From Aureispira anguillae (GTDB taxonomy: Bacteria > Bacteroidota > Bacteroidia > Chitinophagales > Saprospiraceae), in contig NZ_AP026867.1 of assembly GCF_026000115.1 (NCBI RefSeq), positions 4,273,716 through 4,337,715 of the forward strand: 64,000 nt of DNA. Direction: 5' to 3'. Below are positions 38,296-48,200 of this stretch, one piece after another (position 1 is the stretch's first letter; the number at the start of each line of letters is the position of its first letter). Made by a program: the position numbers and the translations under genes. The notes below the pieces were generated by a model. It was not told where the DNA came from. It saw only the letters and a program-made list of their open reading frames with translations, and searched no databases.

Positions 38296-39576
38296 TTAAG
38301 CTTCTACGTCCTTTACTACTTTTTCTGTTGCGTTAAAATCAAGCGCAGGATCTACCTGATTCCTCAACAAATCTTCAAACGTTTCTCGCTTGCGTATTAA
38401 ATGCGCTTTCCCATCGTGCACCAACACTTCAGCAGGACGATAACGACTGTTGTAATTAGAAGCCATAGAGAAACAATAGGCGCCTGCATTTTTAAAACAA
38501 AGCACATCCCCTTCCTTTATCTCATTAATTTTTCGATTCCAACCAAAGGTATCTGTTTCACAAATATATCCCACCACAGTATAAATTTTAGGTTTTCCAG
38601 CAGGGTTTGACACATTCATAATTTCGTGATGAGAACCATAAAACATAGGGCGAATCAAATGATTAAATCCTGTGTCAATTCCAGCAAAAACAGTAGAAGT
38701 AGTTTGCTTTACCACATTTGTCTTGGCTAAAAAATAGCCCGACTCACTCACCAAAAACTTGCCTGGCTCAAATGCCAAGGTTAGATCTTTGCCCGTCTCT
38801 TCACAAAAGGCATTAAATCGTTTCGCCATCATTTCACCAAACTGCTCCATGTCTGTTTCGATGTCGTTAGGTTTATATTTCACCTTAAATCCTGAGCCAA
38901 AATCAATATATTCCAAATCCTTAAACTTACGAGCCACATCAAAAAGCAAGGTGGCCGCATGCGAAAATACATCTACATCCAAAATATCTGATCCCGTATG
39001 CATGTGCACTCCCTCTACTTTTATATTTAGCGTTTCAACCAAACGCTCCACCAAGGGCATTTGGTGAATAGAAATTCCAAATTTAGAATCAATATGCCCC
39101 ACTGAAATTTTGGCATTCCCTCCTGCCATAATATGTGGATTTACTCGAATGCAAAAGGCCTTATTCGGATGATTCATCCCCATATATTCCAAGGTCTCAA
39201 TATTATCAATATTTACCTTAACCCCTAATTTCATGGCTGCTTCCAACTCCTCTATAGAAACAGAATTGGGCGTATAGATAATATCCTGCGCTTCAAAACC
39301 TGCCTCTAAACCCAATAAAATTTCTTGGTAAGAAACCGCATCCAACCCTGCACCTAAGTTTTTTAACAGGCGCAAAATACTGATATTGGTCAACGCCTTG
39401 CAAGCATAATTAATCTTGAGTTTTTTAACTTGACGCAGAGCGTTTTTCATTTTGTTGTATTGGTTTATAATTTGTTTGGAATCATAAACAAATAAAGGCG
39501 TTTCGTAAGTTTGAGCAATTTCTAGTACTTCTACGCCACCTAATTCAAATTGATTGGTCTCTTCGTTTAAGAACAT
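38296..39576 (-). CDS. lysA: Diaminopimelate decarboxylase
   Basis: A 426-residue fold-type III PLP enzyme. The PLP Lys is K60 (NYACKALTN); HTGSDI, the glycine-rich DFGSGFKV, EPGKFLV and YSNR-like YNSRYRPAEVLV segments follow. It catalyses the last step of lysine synthesis, meso-diaminopimelate to L-lysine. It is monocistronic. On the same strand upstream lies a putative promoter, a Lys-rich 43-codon reading frame and a terminator-like hairpin, which could form a leader attenuator (see separate entries). Confidence 0.92.
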   Translation of the reverse strand: MFLNEETNQFELGGVEVLEIAQTYETPLFVYDSKQIINQYNKMKNALRQVKKLKINYACKALTNISILRLLKNLGAGLDAVSYQEILLGLEAGFEAQDIIYTPNSVSIEELEAAMKLGVKVNIDNIETLEYMGMNHPNKAFCIRVNPHIMAGGNAKISVGHIDSKFGISIHQMPLVERLVETLNIKVEGVHMHTGSDILDVDVFSHAATLLFDVARKFKDLEYIDFGSGFKVKYKPNDIETDMEQFGEMMAKRFNAFCEETGKDLTLAFEPGKFLVSESGYFLAKTNVVKQTTSTVFAGIDTGFNHLIRPMFYGSHHEIMNVSNPAGKPKIYTVVGYICETDTFGWNRKINEIKEGDVLCFKNAGAYCFSMASNYNSRYRPAEVLVHDGKAHLIRKRETFEDLLRNQVDPALDFNATEKVVKDVEA

Positions 39577-39635
39577 GATGTTTAAAATTTATTAAATAAA
39601 TTATGCAAATGAATAAGAGAGATCTTTAGTCCCTA

Positions 39636-39676
39636 CAATAAAAAAAGCGATTAGTGCATTTTGACTAATCGCTTTT
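39636..39676 (-). terminator. Terminator-like hairpin upstream of lysA
   Basis: On the minus strand AAAAGCGATTAGT and ACTAATCGCTTTT (39664-39676 and 39643-39655) form a perfect 13-bp stem followed by a T run (TTTTTTTATT). It lies 28 nt after the small reading frame and 67 nt before lysA. Confidence 0.7.
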
Positions 39677-39703
39677 CTAAAATATATTCTTCTATCTTTA
39701 GGC

Positions 39704-39835
39704 TCAATTGTCAAAAATGCACTTGGGTGGAATCTGTTTCTTTCCTTCCTTCAACTGTTTACATACCAATGCCTTTTTGCCCTTGTTTAAACAAGTCAAT
39801 TCGATTGTTGATGATATATAGATTGTTGATTGCAT
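39704..39835 (-). CDS. Putative Lys-rich leader peptide of lysA (43 residues)
   Basis: An ATG-initiated frame of 43 codons, 8 of them Lys, in the second half of the peptide (CLNKGKKALVCKQLK, then EGKKQIPPK). It is preceded by a promoter-like TTTG-N19-TATCTTCG whose -7 box ends 4 nt before the ATG, and followed by the hairpin at 39643-39676, then lysA. Lys codons before a terminator ahead of a lysine-synthesis gene are what leader-peptide attenuation would require. No run of consecutive Lys codons longer than two exists, and no antiterminator was drawn, so an independent small protein or an sRNA are alternatives. Confidence 0.35.
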   Translation of the reverse strand: MQSTIYISSTIELTCLNKGKKALVCKQLKEGKKQIPPKCIFDN

Positions 39836-39839
39836 AATG

Positions 39840-39870
39840 CGAAGATAGAATTTTTGTAGAGAGAAACAAA
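39840..39870 (-). promoter_or_regulatory. Promoter of the lysA leader
   Basis: Minus strand: TTTG (39867-39870), a 19-nt spacer, TATCTTCG (39840-39847), one mismatch from TAnnTTTG. Confidence 0.5.
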
Positions 39871-40015
39871 TTTTTGCCTTCCTAAGCCCCTATTTTTTAA
39901 TCTTTTTGTAATTTATTCTCAATCCTAAATTCGATCCATCCACCTTATTTCTAAAGCATGGATCAGTAGATTAAATCGTTTTTTTTTCATTATTAGTATT
40001 CATTTTGTTATTTTA

Positions 40016-40316
40016 TTAATACTCCGTTGATCAGTTAGTGCGCTTTGCTTATGATCGCTTCTCTCATTATTCCCTGCGGTCATGAGATAGTTCTTTAGTT
40101 TTTTAGTTCGCTATGCTCATGAGAATAGTTAATAAAAAGCATAAAAAAGCCGTGCCTTCGCTTTTACCTACGGTACTAGGCATTCCAGTTGGTACACAGT
40201 ACCAAGCTGCTCGTGCACTACATTTATGTGATTTAGCTTTGGCTGCAAGCATACCCAGTTAGTACGCTATCGCTTATGAGCCAACATAGCTGGGTTCGTT
40301 TTTTTAACGGAGTAAT
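40016..40316. repeat. Dispersed ACTCCG/CGGAGT element, long composite copy
   Basis: About 300 bp bounded by ATTAATACTCCGTT and AACGGAGTAATG. Inside are several short words like GCTTATGATCGC and CTATGCTCATGAG; bases 40101-40130 equal 9399-9428 over 30 nt, and 40278-40297 resemble 2909-2928 (GAGCCAACA-AGCTGGGTT). It fills most of the space between lysA and the carboxypeptidase; no coding frame is evident in it. Confidence 0.6.
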
Positions 40317-40386
40317 GTTTATAACACGGTGCAATTAACAAACCATTCTATCAATATTTAACCTTTTTTACCAAATCAATTATAAC

Positions 40387-41838
40387 ATGATCAAAACCCT
40401 ATCTATTAGTTTACTAGTTTTATTTTGCTATGTATTAAATGGTCAAACCAAAATAGAACTAGCCTTGCAGAGCTTTGAGAAAGATACCGATTTAAAATTT
40501 GCCTCAATTGGTTTCTGTGCTATTGATATTAATTCGAATAAAATATACGCTCAACGATCCCCTACTAAAGCTCTGGTTCCTGCTTCGTCCATGAAAGTTA
40601 TCACCACAGGATCAGCTTTAGCCCTATTGGGAAGCGATTATAAGTTTAAGACTTTTTTAGAATATAGTGGCAGCATATCCAATGGTACTCTCAATGGCAA
40701 CCTCTATATACGAGGTACGGGAGATCCGAGTTTGGCCTCTCCTATTATGGAAGGTATTTTGACCAAAGAAATGCTTATGGCAGAATTTGTAGCAGCTATA
40801 AAAAAAGCAGGCATCCAAAAAATAAATGGAGCCATTGTTGGCGATGGCAGTTATTTTGATGATCAGGTAATGATTCCAACTTGGCAATGGGGAGATATTG
40901 GCAACCATTATGGAGCAGGAACTTCTGGGCTAAATTATCACGATAATCTTTATTATATCCATTTCAAGAAACATAAAGACTATGGCGCCACTCCTACCAT
41001 AGACCATACGGTTCCTGACATTCCCCAACTTAAATTTGATAATCGAGTAACAAGCGCAGGGAGCAAATCAGGAGATAATGCCTATGTTTATGCAGCACCC
41101 TATGGCACAGAAGTTACCCTTAGAGGCACCATTCCCAAAGGAAGTGGATTATTTAATATAAAAGGAGCTACTCCCGATCCTGCCCTTTTGTGTGCTCATG
41201 ACCTACAAAAATCCTTAGCACTTTCAGGAGTTACTGTTTCTAAAAAAGCAACAACACAACGACTCCTAAAAAAACAAGAACCAAGAACTAAAATCCATAC
41301 CCATTACTCCCCTTCCTTAGCTGCTATTTGCAAACACACCAATGAAGATAGCCGAAATATGTATTGCGAGGCGCTGTTAAAAACAATTGGAGCAAAAATC
41401 AAAGGACAAGGATCAACCAACAATGGAATCGCAGCTATTGCTGATTTTTGGCGAGGTAGAGGCATCAATATGGAAGGTTTCTTTATGAAAGACGGTTGTG
41501 GTTTATCGGCAAGAAATGGGGTTTCTCCCAAAACATTCGCTGAAATCATGCGCAAAATGTACATTGATAAAAAAACATTCGGCGATTTCTACAATCAAAT
41601 GGCAATTGCTGGGCGTTCGGGGACACTTCGCAATATGTGCCGTAATTCTTCCGCCGAAAATAATGTCCGTGCCAAAAGTGGTTCTATGAATAGAATCCGA
41701 AGCTATACGGGATTCGTAACCACTAAAGGGGGAAAAAAACTAGCCTTTAGCATGATTGTTAACAACTATTCTTGTTCTGGTTATATGATGAAAAAGAAAC
41801 TAGAAACCTTAATGATTGCACTAGCAGAATCCCATTGA
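40387..41838 (+). CDS. dacB: D-alanyl-D-alanine carboxypeptidase/endopeptidase (PBP4 type)
   Basis: A 483-residue peptidase S13 family member with a signal peptide ending near NGQ. The serine penicillin-binding motifs are SSMK (S67, K70), SRN in EDSRNMYCEAL, and KSG in RAKSGSMNRI. It should trim or cleave D-Ala-containing peptidoglycan cross-links in the periplasm. Length matches E. coli DacB. It is a single gene, closed by a strong bidirectional hairpin. Confidence 0.9.
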   Translation: MIKTLSISLLVLFCYVLNGQTKIELALQSFEKDTDLKFASIGFCAIDINSNKIYAQRSPTKALVPASSMKVITTGSALALLGSDYKFKTFLEYSGSISNGTLNGNLYIRGTGDPSLASPIMEGILTKEMLMAEFVAAIKKAGIQKINGAIVGDGSYFDDQVMIPTWQWGDIGNHYGAGTSGLNYHDNLYYIHFKKHKDYGATPTIDHTVPDIPQLKFDNRVTSAGSKSGDNAYVYAAPYGTEVTLRGTIPKGSGLFNIKGATPDPALLCAHDLQKSLALSGVTVSKKATTQRLLKKQEPRTKIHTHYSPSLAAICKHTNEDSRNMYCEALLKTIGAKIKGQGSTNNGIAAIADFWRGRGINMEGFFMKDGCGLSARNGVSPKTFAEIMRKMYIDKKTFGDFYNQMAIAGRSGTLRNMCRNSSAENNVRAKSGSMNRIRSYTGFVTTKGGKKLAFSMIVNNYSCSGYMMKKKLETLMIALAESH

Positions 41839-41872
41839 GTTATCTAAATCGTTAACACAATTCTATTCTAAA

Positions 41873-41909
41873 AAATGTAACAATATTCGATATAAATATT
41901 GTTACATTT
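41873..41909. terminator. Bidirectional terminator
   Basis: AAATGTAACAATATT and AATATTGTTACATTT (41873-41887, 41895-41909) form a perfect 15-bp stem flanked by A and T runs between convergent genes. Confidence 0.85.
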
Positions 41910-41927
41910 TTTTATTTATAACTTCGG

Positions 41928-43136
41928 CTATTTGCCATTTACATAATCCGTTAAATATTCAAAGTGTGGTCCTAATTTTCCTGCTTTTGCAATGGTTGCT
42001 CGCTCTAACATTCCAGTATCTTTTAAGGCGAGTAACTCTTCGATTACATTGGTTGTAAATTGTTCTCCAAAAGACTTAGAAGCATCCTTGGGTAATTCGT
42101 TAGGCAAGTTATCAATTGTCATCATGTCAATTGTATGCGCTTGGTAGGGCTCAACAGCAGATTCACTCTGAGGATCATACCCAAAAACAGGGTCTGCTAT
42201 AGTCGTTGCAAATAAGGTAGACGGAATAGATGCCACAGGTGCAATATCACAAGTTACATCAGCAATAACTTTGATTCCAAAATCAGGCTGTTTCATATCT
42301 TCCTTGGTAAAAAAAGCAGGCGCTTCATTAGCCCAATAAATGCCATTAATCATTAAATCTGCAACTTTAGTATAAGGGGCAAAAATAGATTGGTAGTTCT
42401 GAGGATTTGCAAAAAAATCAGCCGTTTCAAATTTTTCATTGGCTGCTTTAGGTTTTACATAATCTTCACACCCCAATTGTGTATAAACGGCCTCCTCATA
42501 ATCTTGCGTCAAAAAATCCTGTGGGGAAACCTTGGGAATTCCCATATGATCCAGAACCTCTGCTGCTCCATTCGCAACACGCCCTGTTCCCGTAATAACA
42601 ATTTTCATTTTAGGAAATGAAAGGGTCTTGTAATAAGCAATTGCCGCTGCATAATCATCGTATTTATGCATTTGCTTCAACTCAAATGTTTTTGTTTTAT
42701 TTGCATAGGTCATCATGCCATTGTGCGCTCCTACTATCCCAGCAAATCGCCCAAATGCAATCACTCGTTGTTTTTTTTCATTGGTCAATACCTCATAATC
42801 CAATAACGTGATATTTTCTTTGATGATTTTCTGCAACAACGCCCTATTATAAGGCTGTGCCTTAATCGTATGCGAAAAGAAAAAGTAGGTTTTATTAGCA
42901 ATCAATTGATCTTTTGGAACTTCTTTTATTCCCATTAATACAGGACATTCTGAAACATCCTCCTGTAGTTTTATTCCTGCTGCTTCATATAATTCATCGG
43001 ATAAACAACGCCCCTTAGAGGGTTGCACAATAAATTCAACATTGTATTTCTCTTGAAGCGCAACACATTGTGTAGGAGTAAATAAAACCCTCGAATCTGG
43101 TGGTACTTTTCCTTCTCTAATAATTCCTATTTTCAT
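41928..43136 (-). CDS. Saccharopine/alanine-dehydrogenase-like NAD-dependent oxidoreductase
   Basis: A 402-residue protein with the AlaDH/PNT N-terminal fold (MKIGIIREGKVPPDSRVLFTP) and an NAD-binding Rossmann motif ITGTGRVANGAAEV near residue 180. The N-terminal pattern and late ADVTCDIAPVASIPST fit lysine-forming saccharopine dehydrogenase relatives better than classical alanine dehydrogenase. It may interconvert an amino acid and its keto acid; its placement near lysA (about 2.4 kb) hints at lysine metabolism but is not strong evidence. Confidence 0.75.
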   Translation of the reverse strand: MKIGIIREGKVPPDSRVLFTPTQCVALQEKYNVEFIVQPSKGRCLSDELYEAAGIKLQEDVSECPVLMGIKEVPKDQLIANKTYFFFSHTIKAQPYNRALLQKIIKENITLLDYEVLTNEKKQRVIAFGRFAGIVGAHNGMMTYANKTKTFELKQMHKYDDYAAAIAYYKTLSFPKMKIVITGTGRVANGAAEVLDHMGIPKVSPQDFLTQDYEEAVYTQLGCEDYVKPKAANEKFETADFFANPQNYQSIFAPYTKVADLMINGIYWANEAPAFFTKEDMKQPDFGIKVIADVTCDIAPVASIPSTLFATTIADPVFGYDPQSESAVEPYQAHTIDMMTIDNLPNELPKDASKSFGEQFTTNVIEELLALKDTGMLERATIAKAGKLGPHFEYLTDYVNGK

Positions 43137-43239
43137 AAGCCGTCATTTTTTAGTTAGATAGTTATATGCGATTACTCGCCCCGACAGTTTTTAAAAATTT
43201 AACACCATTGGCTTTTATACTGAATTCTATATTTTAGAT

Positions 43240-43314
43240 CGTTTCACTCTTAGATTTTAGACTCTAACTAAGTTATAATGGGAGTCCCAAATCTAATATC
43301 TAGAAGTGAAACGG
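43240..43314. repeat. Large imperfect inverted repeat
   Basis: CGTTTCACTCTTAGA... at 43240 pairs with ...TCTAGAAGTGAAACG ending at 43314. It sits between two divergently placed transcripts (the dehydrogenase and ssrA), where no terminator is expected. The remainder of the 450-bp gap holds a TAACTTTG box at 43501-43508, the best candidate for the ssrA promoter. Confidence 0.5.
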
Positions 43315-43586
43315 TTTAAAAGCAGCTAAAAGTTAGCCCAATTTTTATGCTTATAAAAACCATCGAGTAGAGTGATATGCTATTAAAGTGCTACGATATT
43401 AAGAATAATTTAGTACAAAATATAAGCTTCCTAAAAAGATGTTTTTTTATTTTTTGTAAAAATAATATTCAATGGAACTTTCAGAGCTGAAAATTAGTTA
43501 TAACTTTGCAACCTCTATTACTAAACTCTAATCTGTTTAGAATAGTATGACAAAGGAAATAACAAGTATTTCCAATTAAAAAAAAT

Positions 43587-43964
43587 GGGGCTGACTGGAA
43601 TTGACAGCATTGAACGTTCTTTAAGTAAGCATGTCGAGACAGGTGTGATTATCTCGTTAAATATAGCACATAACAACTTTTAAATGGCAATAATAACTAT
43701 GCCATGGCTGCCTAATCACAAAGTGATTTAGACACCATTGCGACCTACGCTTGACGCCTAATACACAGCGTACCTCGCATCAACCAACCTCTTAGGCTAG
43801 TTTAGAATGCGTGTCTCCGTAATTCAAAATGAATCAAGAAGAGACTGGAGTGGTAACTCGTTTGTCCTTAGACCTATTACTGCTTGAGATTCGACTAATG
43901 ACTAAACATGTAGAAAGCTTATTGATGCTTTGACTGGACGAGGGTTCGACTCCCTCCAGCTCCA
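43587..43964 (+). ncRNA. ssrA: tmRNA
   Basis: The tRNA-like ends pair as GGGGCTG (43587-43593) with CAGCTCC (43957-43963), with T arm GGGTTCGACTCCC. The tag frame is at 43686-43715 and reads GNNNYAMAA then TAA, close to the YALAA/YAMAA tags of other Bacteroidota. The gene is about 378 nt and does not encode the 3' CCA. It rescues stalled ribosomes and tags the nascent chain for proteolysis. Its 3' end is used as an integration site; a hairpin AAAACTCT/AGAGTTTT at 43976-43998, brought by the island, may now end its transcript. Confidence 0.95.
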
Positions 43965-43966
43965 CT
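43951..43966 (+). other. Attachment site, left (in ssrA 3' end)
   Basis: TCCCTCCAGCTCCACT, the last part of the tmRNA gene, is repeated exactly at 58175-58190 in the same orientation, defining the ends of the integrated island. Confidence 0.8.
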
Positions 43967-44009
43967 AGTATATATAAAACTCTAATTTCCAGAGTTTTAC
44001 ATATTACAT

Positions 44010-44039
44010 TGAGACATAATATAAATATCTTCTGTCTCA
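44010..44039. promoter_or_regulatory. TGAGACA sites at the left island end
   Basis: TGAGACA at 44010-44016 and its complement TGTCTCA at 44033-44039, matching three copies near the right end. Candidate arm-type recombinase or excisionase sites. Confidence 0.45.
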
Positions 44040-44086
44040 TTGTTTTTTTGCTTTATATGCTATGGCGTAAAAAAGTTAAAAGAACA

Positions 44087-45136
44087 ATGATAAAAAAAAG
44101 TACGCCTAAGATATATACAGGCAAAAATTCTCTCTCTATCCGCTGGTTTGTTTACTACTTAGATGAAAAGGGCAAACGAATCAAAAAATACGGTGACATC
44201 AACAAATATTCTACCCTAAAAGGGCGAAAAGCAGCTGCGCAGCGCCTAATTGATGAAATTCTACAAGTACACCTTAAAAAGTCTAATAAGAGCCTTTCAC
44301 AAAAGATTTATGAAGAGTTAGAAAACAGGAAACCTACTTGGCGACCTAAAACCTACCAATGTAAAAAATCCAAGATTGATATTTTTCTAAAATGGATGCA
44401 GCGCAAAAAATGGACGGAAGACAATGTTTATCAATTTTTCTTTGAATACCTTACCAAAGAAAAGAGAGTAGCTCCAACGACTTATAATGATTATATCCGT
44501 TGCATTACTCAAGCACTTGGCTGGTGCGATCAACAGCAGCTCATGGAAGCCATTGAAAAACGAAAAGCTTCACCGACTCCAGCGGCATACTTTACCCAGA
44601 GCCAAAGAACATTTCTTAGCAATGCCATAAAAAATAGTAATCCTAATTTGTGGTTTTTTGTGCAGTTTGTGTATTACTGCTTTCTTCGACCTCGTGCGGA
44701 GCTGCGTTTGCTCAAGGTCGGGGACGTGATTTTGGAAGAACAAAAGATCTTAGTTCCTGCCAATATTGCCAAGAATAAAAAACAACAGTATGTGGCCATT
44801 CCAAACGCTTTCTTTCCTACAGTTGAGAAAAAGATAAGGAATCGCAACCCAAACGAATATTTGTTTCCTGGTAATCATTATTTGTCTCCTACTGGTATGA
44901 ATACTTTTGGACGACAACACAGAGAGTTGTTAAAAGAATTGGGTTTTGATACTAGCCGTTATAAGTTGTACTCCTGGAAACATACGGGAGCTGTTGCTGC
45001 GGTTAAGGCTGGTATTCATATTAAGCAGCTGCAAATTCAATTGCGCCATCATTCATTGGATCAGGTGGACGAATACTTGAGGCAATTGGGCGTTTCTGAT
45101 TTGGGGGATCTACGAGATAATTTTCCTTGTATTTAG
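44087..45136 (+). CDS. Tyrosine recombinase (island integrase 1)
   Basis: From the ATG at 44087 the protein has 349 residues; an ATG at 44057 and a TTG at 44009 are also in frame. An N-terminal SAM-like core-binding domain (about residues 60-160) precedes the catalytic domain with Arg in FLRPRAEL, Lys in KNKKQQYV, a box II reading YSWKHTG, the LRHHS His and Tyr in VDEYL. Box II lacks the usual H-x-x-R (K replaces R). It starts 120 bp after the att site in ssrA, the classic position of an island integrase. Confidence 0.88.
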   Translation: MIKKSTPKIYTGKNSLSIRWFVYYLDEKGKRIKKYGDINKYSTLKGRKAAAQRLIDEILQVHLKKSNKSLSQKIYEELENRKPTWRPKTYQCKKSKIDIFLKWMQRKKWTEDNVYQFFFEYLTKEKRVAPTTYNDYIRCITQALGWCDQQQLMEAIEKRKASPTPAAYFTQSQRTFLSNAIKNSNPNLWFFVQFVYYCFLRPRAELRLLKVGDVILEEQKILVPANIAKNKKQQYVAIPNAFFPTVEKKIRNRNPNEYLFPGNHYLSPTGMNTFGRQHRELLKELGFDTSRYKLYSWKHTGAVAAVKAGIHIKQLQIQLRHHSLDQVDEYLRQLGVSDLGDLRDNFPCI

Positions 45137-45140
45137 AATG

Positions 45141-45179
45141 TAACAAGCTCCAAAGGGTAATTCCCTTTGGAGCTTGTTA
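45141..45179 (+). terminator. Terminator of integrase 1
   Basis: TAACAAGCTCCAAAGGG and CCCTTTGGAGCTTGTTA form a perfect 17-bp stem just after the stop codon, followed by TATTTTAGTTTT. Confidence 0.85.
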
Positions 45180-45255
45180 TATTTTAGTTTTAATAAAGTA
45201 ATGATCTAGAACTTATATTGTATATTTAATTATTATAAATTATCAAACAACACTT

Positions 45256-48200
45256 ATGGAAGACTTTATCCCTCTTTGGGAAATTAGAAAGTACTTAGCT
45301 TACTATACATATCATGTAATTATGGAGTCTAAATCAGGAAATACAGATATGAGTAAACGTGGTGAAATTTTATTAATTCCAATTGTGAATAAGATTTTTA
45401 AAAAAAAATTTATTCATCTTGAGGAAATACAAAAGAATTATCCTGCAATAGACCTAGGCTCTGAAAATAAAGAAATTGGCATTCAAGTAACTTGTGAAAC
45501 TGGCTACTCCAAAATAAAAAAAACGTTAAAAACACATCTTAACAATAGAGTATTTGAAGATTACCCTATTCTATATCATATTATAATTGACCCTAAGTCA
45601 AAAATTAATAAAACTAATGATGATATTAATTTTTTCATCGAAGAAGAAGCTTCTAGATTAGGTATAGTGCCATCTCCTAATATAAGTTTCAAAAAAGAAC
45701 ATATATGGAATATCACTGATCTTAGTAAAAAGATTGACGAAAGATGTAATAAACAGGAAATAAAAGCAATTCGGGACTACTTAAAAGATCAATATGGTTC
45801 AGTAACAAAATTACCTACTTTTGATGATATAATAATACCATATCAAGTAGCATTTGAAGATCAACTAAAGCAATCAAAGGATTTTCCTAATCAATTTAAC
45901 AGTACATTTTATGGAAGAGAACAAGAAATAGAAAGTATAAAAAAGTTTATTAACTCTAATAAAAAAGTTTTATCTATTGTTGGGGATGGAGGTTATGGAA
46001 AAACTAGGCTTTGTATCCAATTCTTCAAAGTAATAGTAGATAAAATGGAAAATCAAGAAGCATTCATTCTTAATGATGGTGCATTTGCATGTTTAGATTT
46101 TTCAGAACAAATAAAATCTAAAAATAATATTATTATCCTATTAGACGATGCACACAAAAAACTTCACATTTTAAATGATGTAATAGCTACTGTTAATAGG
46201 CTTGAAAATGTAAAAATCATCCTTACTATTAGAAAAGCTACTTATAGCAAAACAATACATTCCATATCTTCTCACTATCGAGATATAGAAAAAATACCTA
46301 TAGAAAGGCTCAACTATGATAACACCCTAAATTTATTCAAATCTCAAATTCCAAATATCAGAAAAATAGATCTTTCTAGGTTAGCTGAAAAATCGAAAGG
46401 AGTACCAATTGTAATCTTAGGCTTATGTCAATTAGCACTAAAAGGTAAACATTCATTTGAATTATCTGAAGAAGATAATTTTATTGAATTCGTCAAGGAG
46501 TCAAAAAGACAAGTCATAGAAGACGTTTATGACTCTACTTACATTGATAAAATAAAAATAAATAAAACAATTCAATTATTAAGTTTGGTTTCTCCTATCA
46601 AAATTGAAGAACTAAAACTGATAGCTAAGATAAATGAAATTTCACTTGAAGATTGCGAAATTATTATTGATGAATTATCAAAATTTGACTTTATATCTAA
46701 AGATACACATATAACAATTAAGCCAGATCCTTATAGTGATATAATACTTTTAGATGCAATATCTAGGATTAAATACATCCTAAAAAGAAATGATATAGAT
46801 TCCTTTAGAGAAAGAATTATTACAAATCTAATAGAAGTAGAACACTCTGAAAAGCTAGATATTAACGTAGACAGTATAGCACTTGAATTTGTCAACTCAA
46901 TTAATAGTATTAATTTAAACTCTATTGATGAATTAAAATTACTCAAGAACAATTTAGATACATTATCGTTTTTTGCTTATAAAAAGACACAAATTACCAC
47001 TAAGGCTTTACGTTGTATATTTGATATAAGTCATAAACAAACAACCTTTTGGAGCAAAAGTCAATCAATTTGGCAAGAATATATTTTGACAGATATTCAT
47101 AACAAAATTGATTTACTTTTTTCTATTATATTTTTGAATATAGTAGACAATAGTAGCCTTAATTCTACCTTTCAGTTATTATGTGACTATTCTTTTTGTA
47201 GGAAAAACGTTGATTTAATTGAAAAAGTATTCAGATATAGAGAATATGATTTTAAAAATTGGGGATACTCTCCTTTAGTTGTTTGTCAAAGACAGCAATT
47301 TCTTGTAAAAAAATTAACCTTAATTTTAAAAAGAGAAGACACACAAAACACACATAAAGAACTCATACTAAAAGGCATAGAAACATTATTAAAATTAGAT
47401 TTTTCATTAGAAGAGAGTTTTGATAAATACACAATGAAGTTTAGTTTTGGTAGAGGAAAAGTTCCTTTTACCCCAGTTACAAAAAAACTACGAGTTGATA
47501 CAATTACCCTGCTAATTTCATTACACAAAACTTATAGAGAAAAAGATAGAAAATTTGGATTATTAGTCTATAAAAAAATACTTCACACTCTACGCTATTA
47601 TAGAGTCCCTCATCAGGAAAATTCAGAATTTGACAGAAGTAACGAGGTAAAATTAGTAAATGCATTTTTACTTGAAACCTTAGAAAAGGCCCCTTCTCCA
47701 GAAGAAAAAAATCTATTAATTCAGCATTTAAACATGTTTACTAATAAGGATCTAAAGCCAGAGTATAGTAGTATTCATTCTCTACTCCTAACAAAAGCAA
47801 AGATTACTACTTCAATTAAAGGTGAATTAGAACTGATTCTATTAAATGATTATTCCCATAATAAAAAAAATGCTTTTCAAAAACTTACTGAACTATCAAA
47901 AAAATATAAAAACTGGTCGCTTTTTTATAAAGATATAATTTCAATAGTTTTAGACTTTGATATTAACCAATTTAAAATTAATCAAATTATTGATTTTTTA
48001 AACTCCTATCACCCTGATGTATCTCGAAAATTCTTTAGTTTCATTTTTAACAATCATCAGAATTTAATGAGCACATTTGCTCATCTTATCCAAGCTAATT
48101 ATCAGGATAAAAAATACTTTTATAGCTTAATCGAATCTATTTGGAAGATAAATACAGAAGATTCAAAAACATTAGTTATTTTCTTACTAGTTTATGGTAG

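Noticed and set aside
43834-44040. 68-residue minus-strand reading frame across the ssrA 3' end
   Set aside because: It overlaps the tmRNA tRNA-like domain and the att site; coding is very unlikely.
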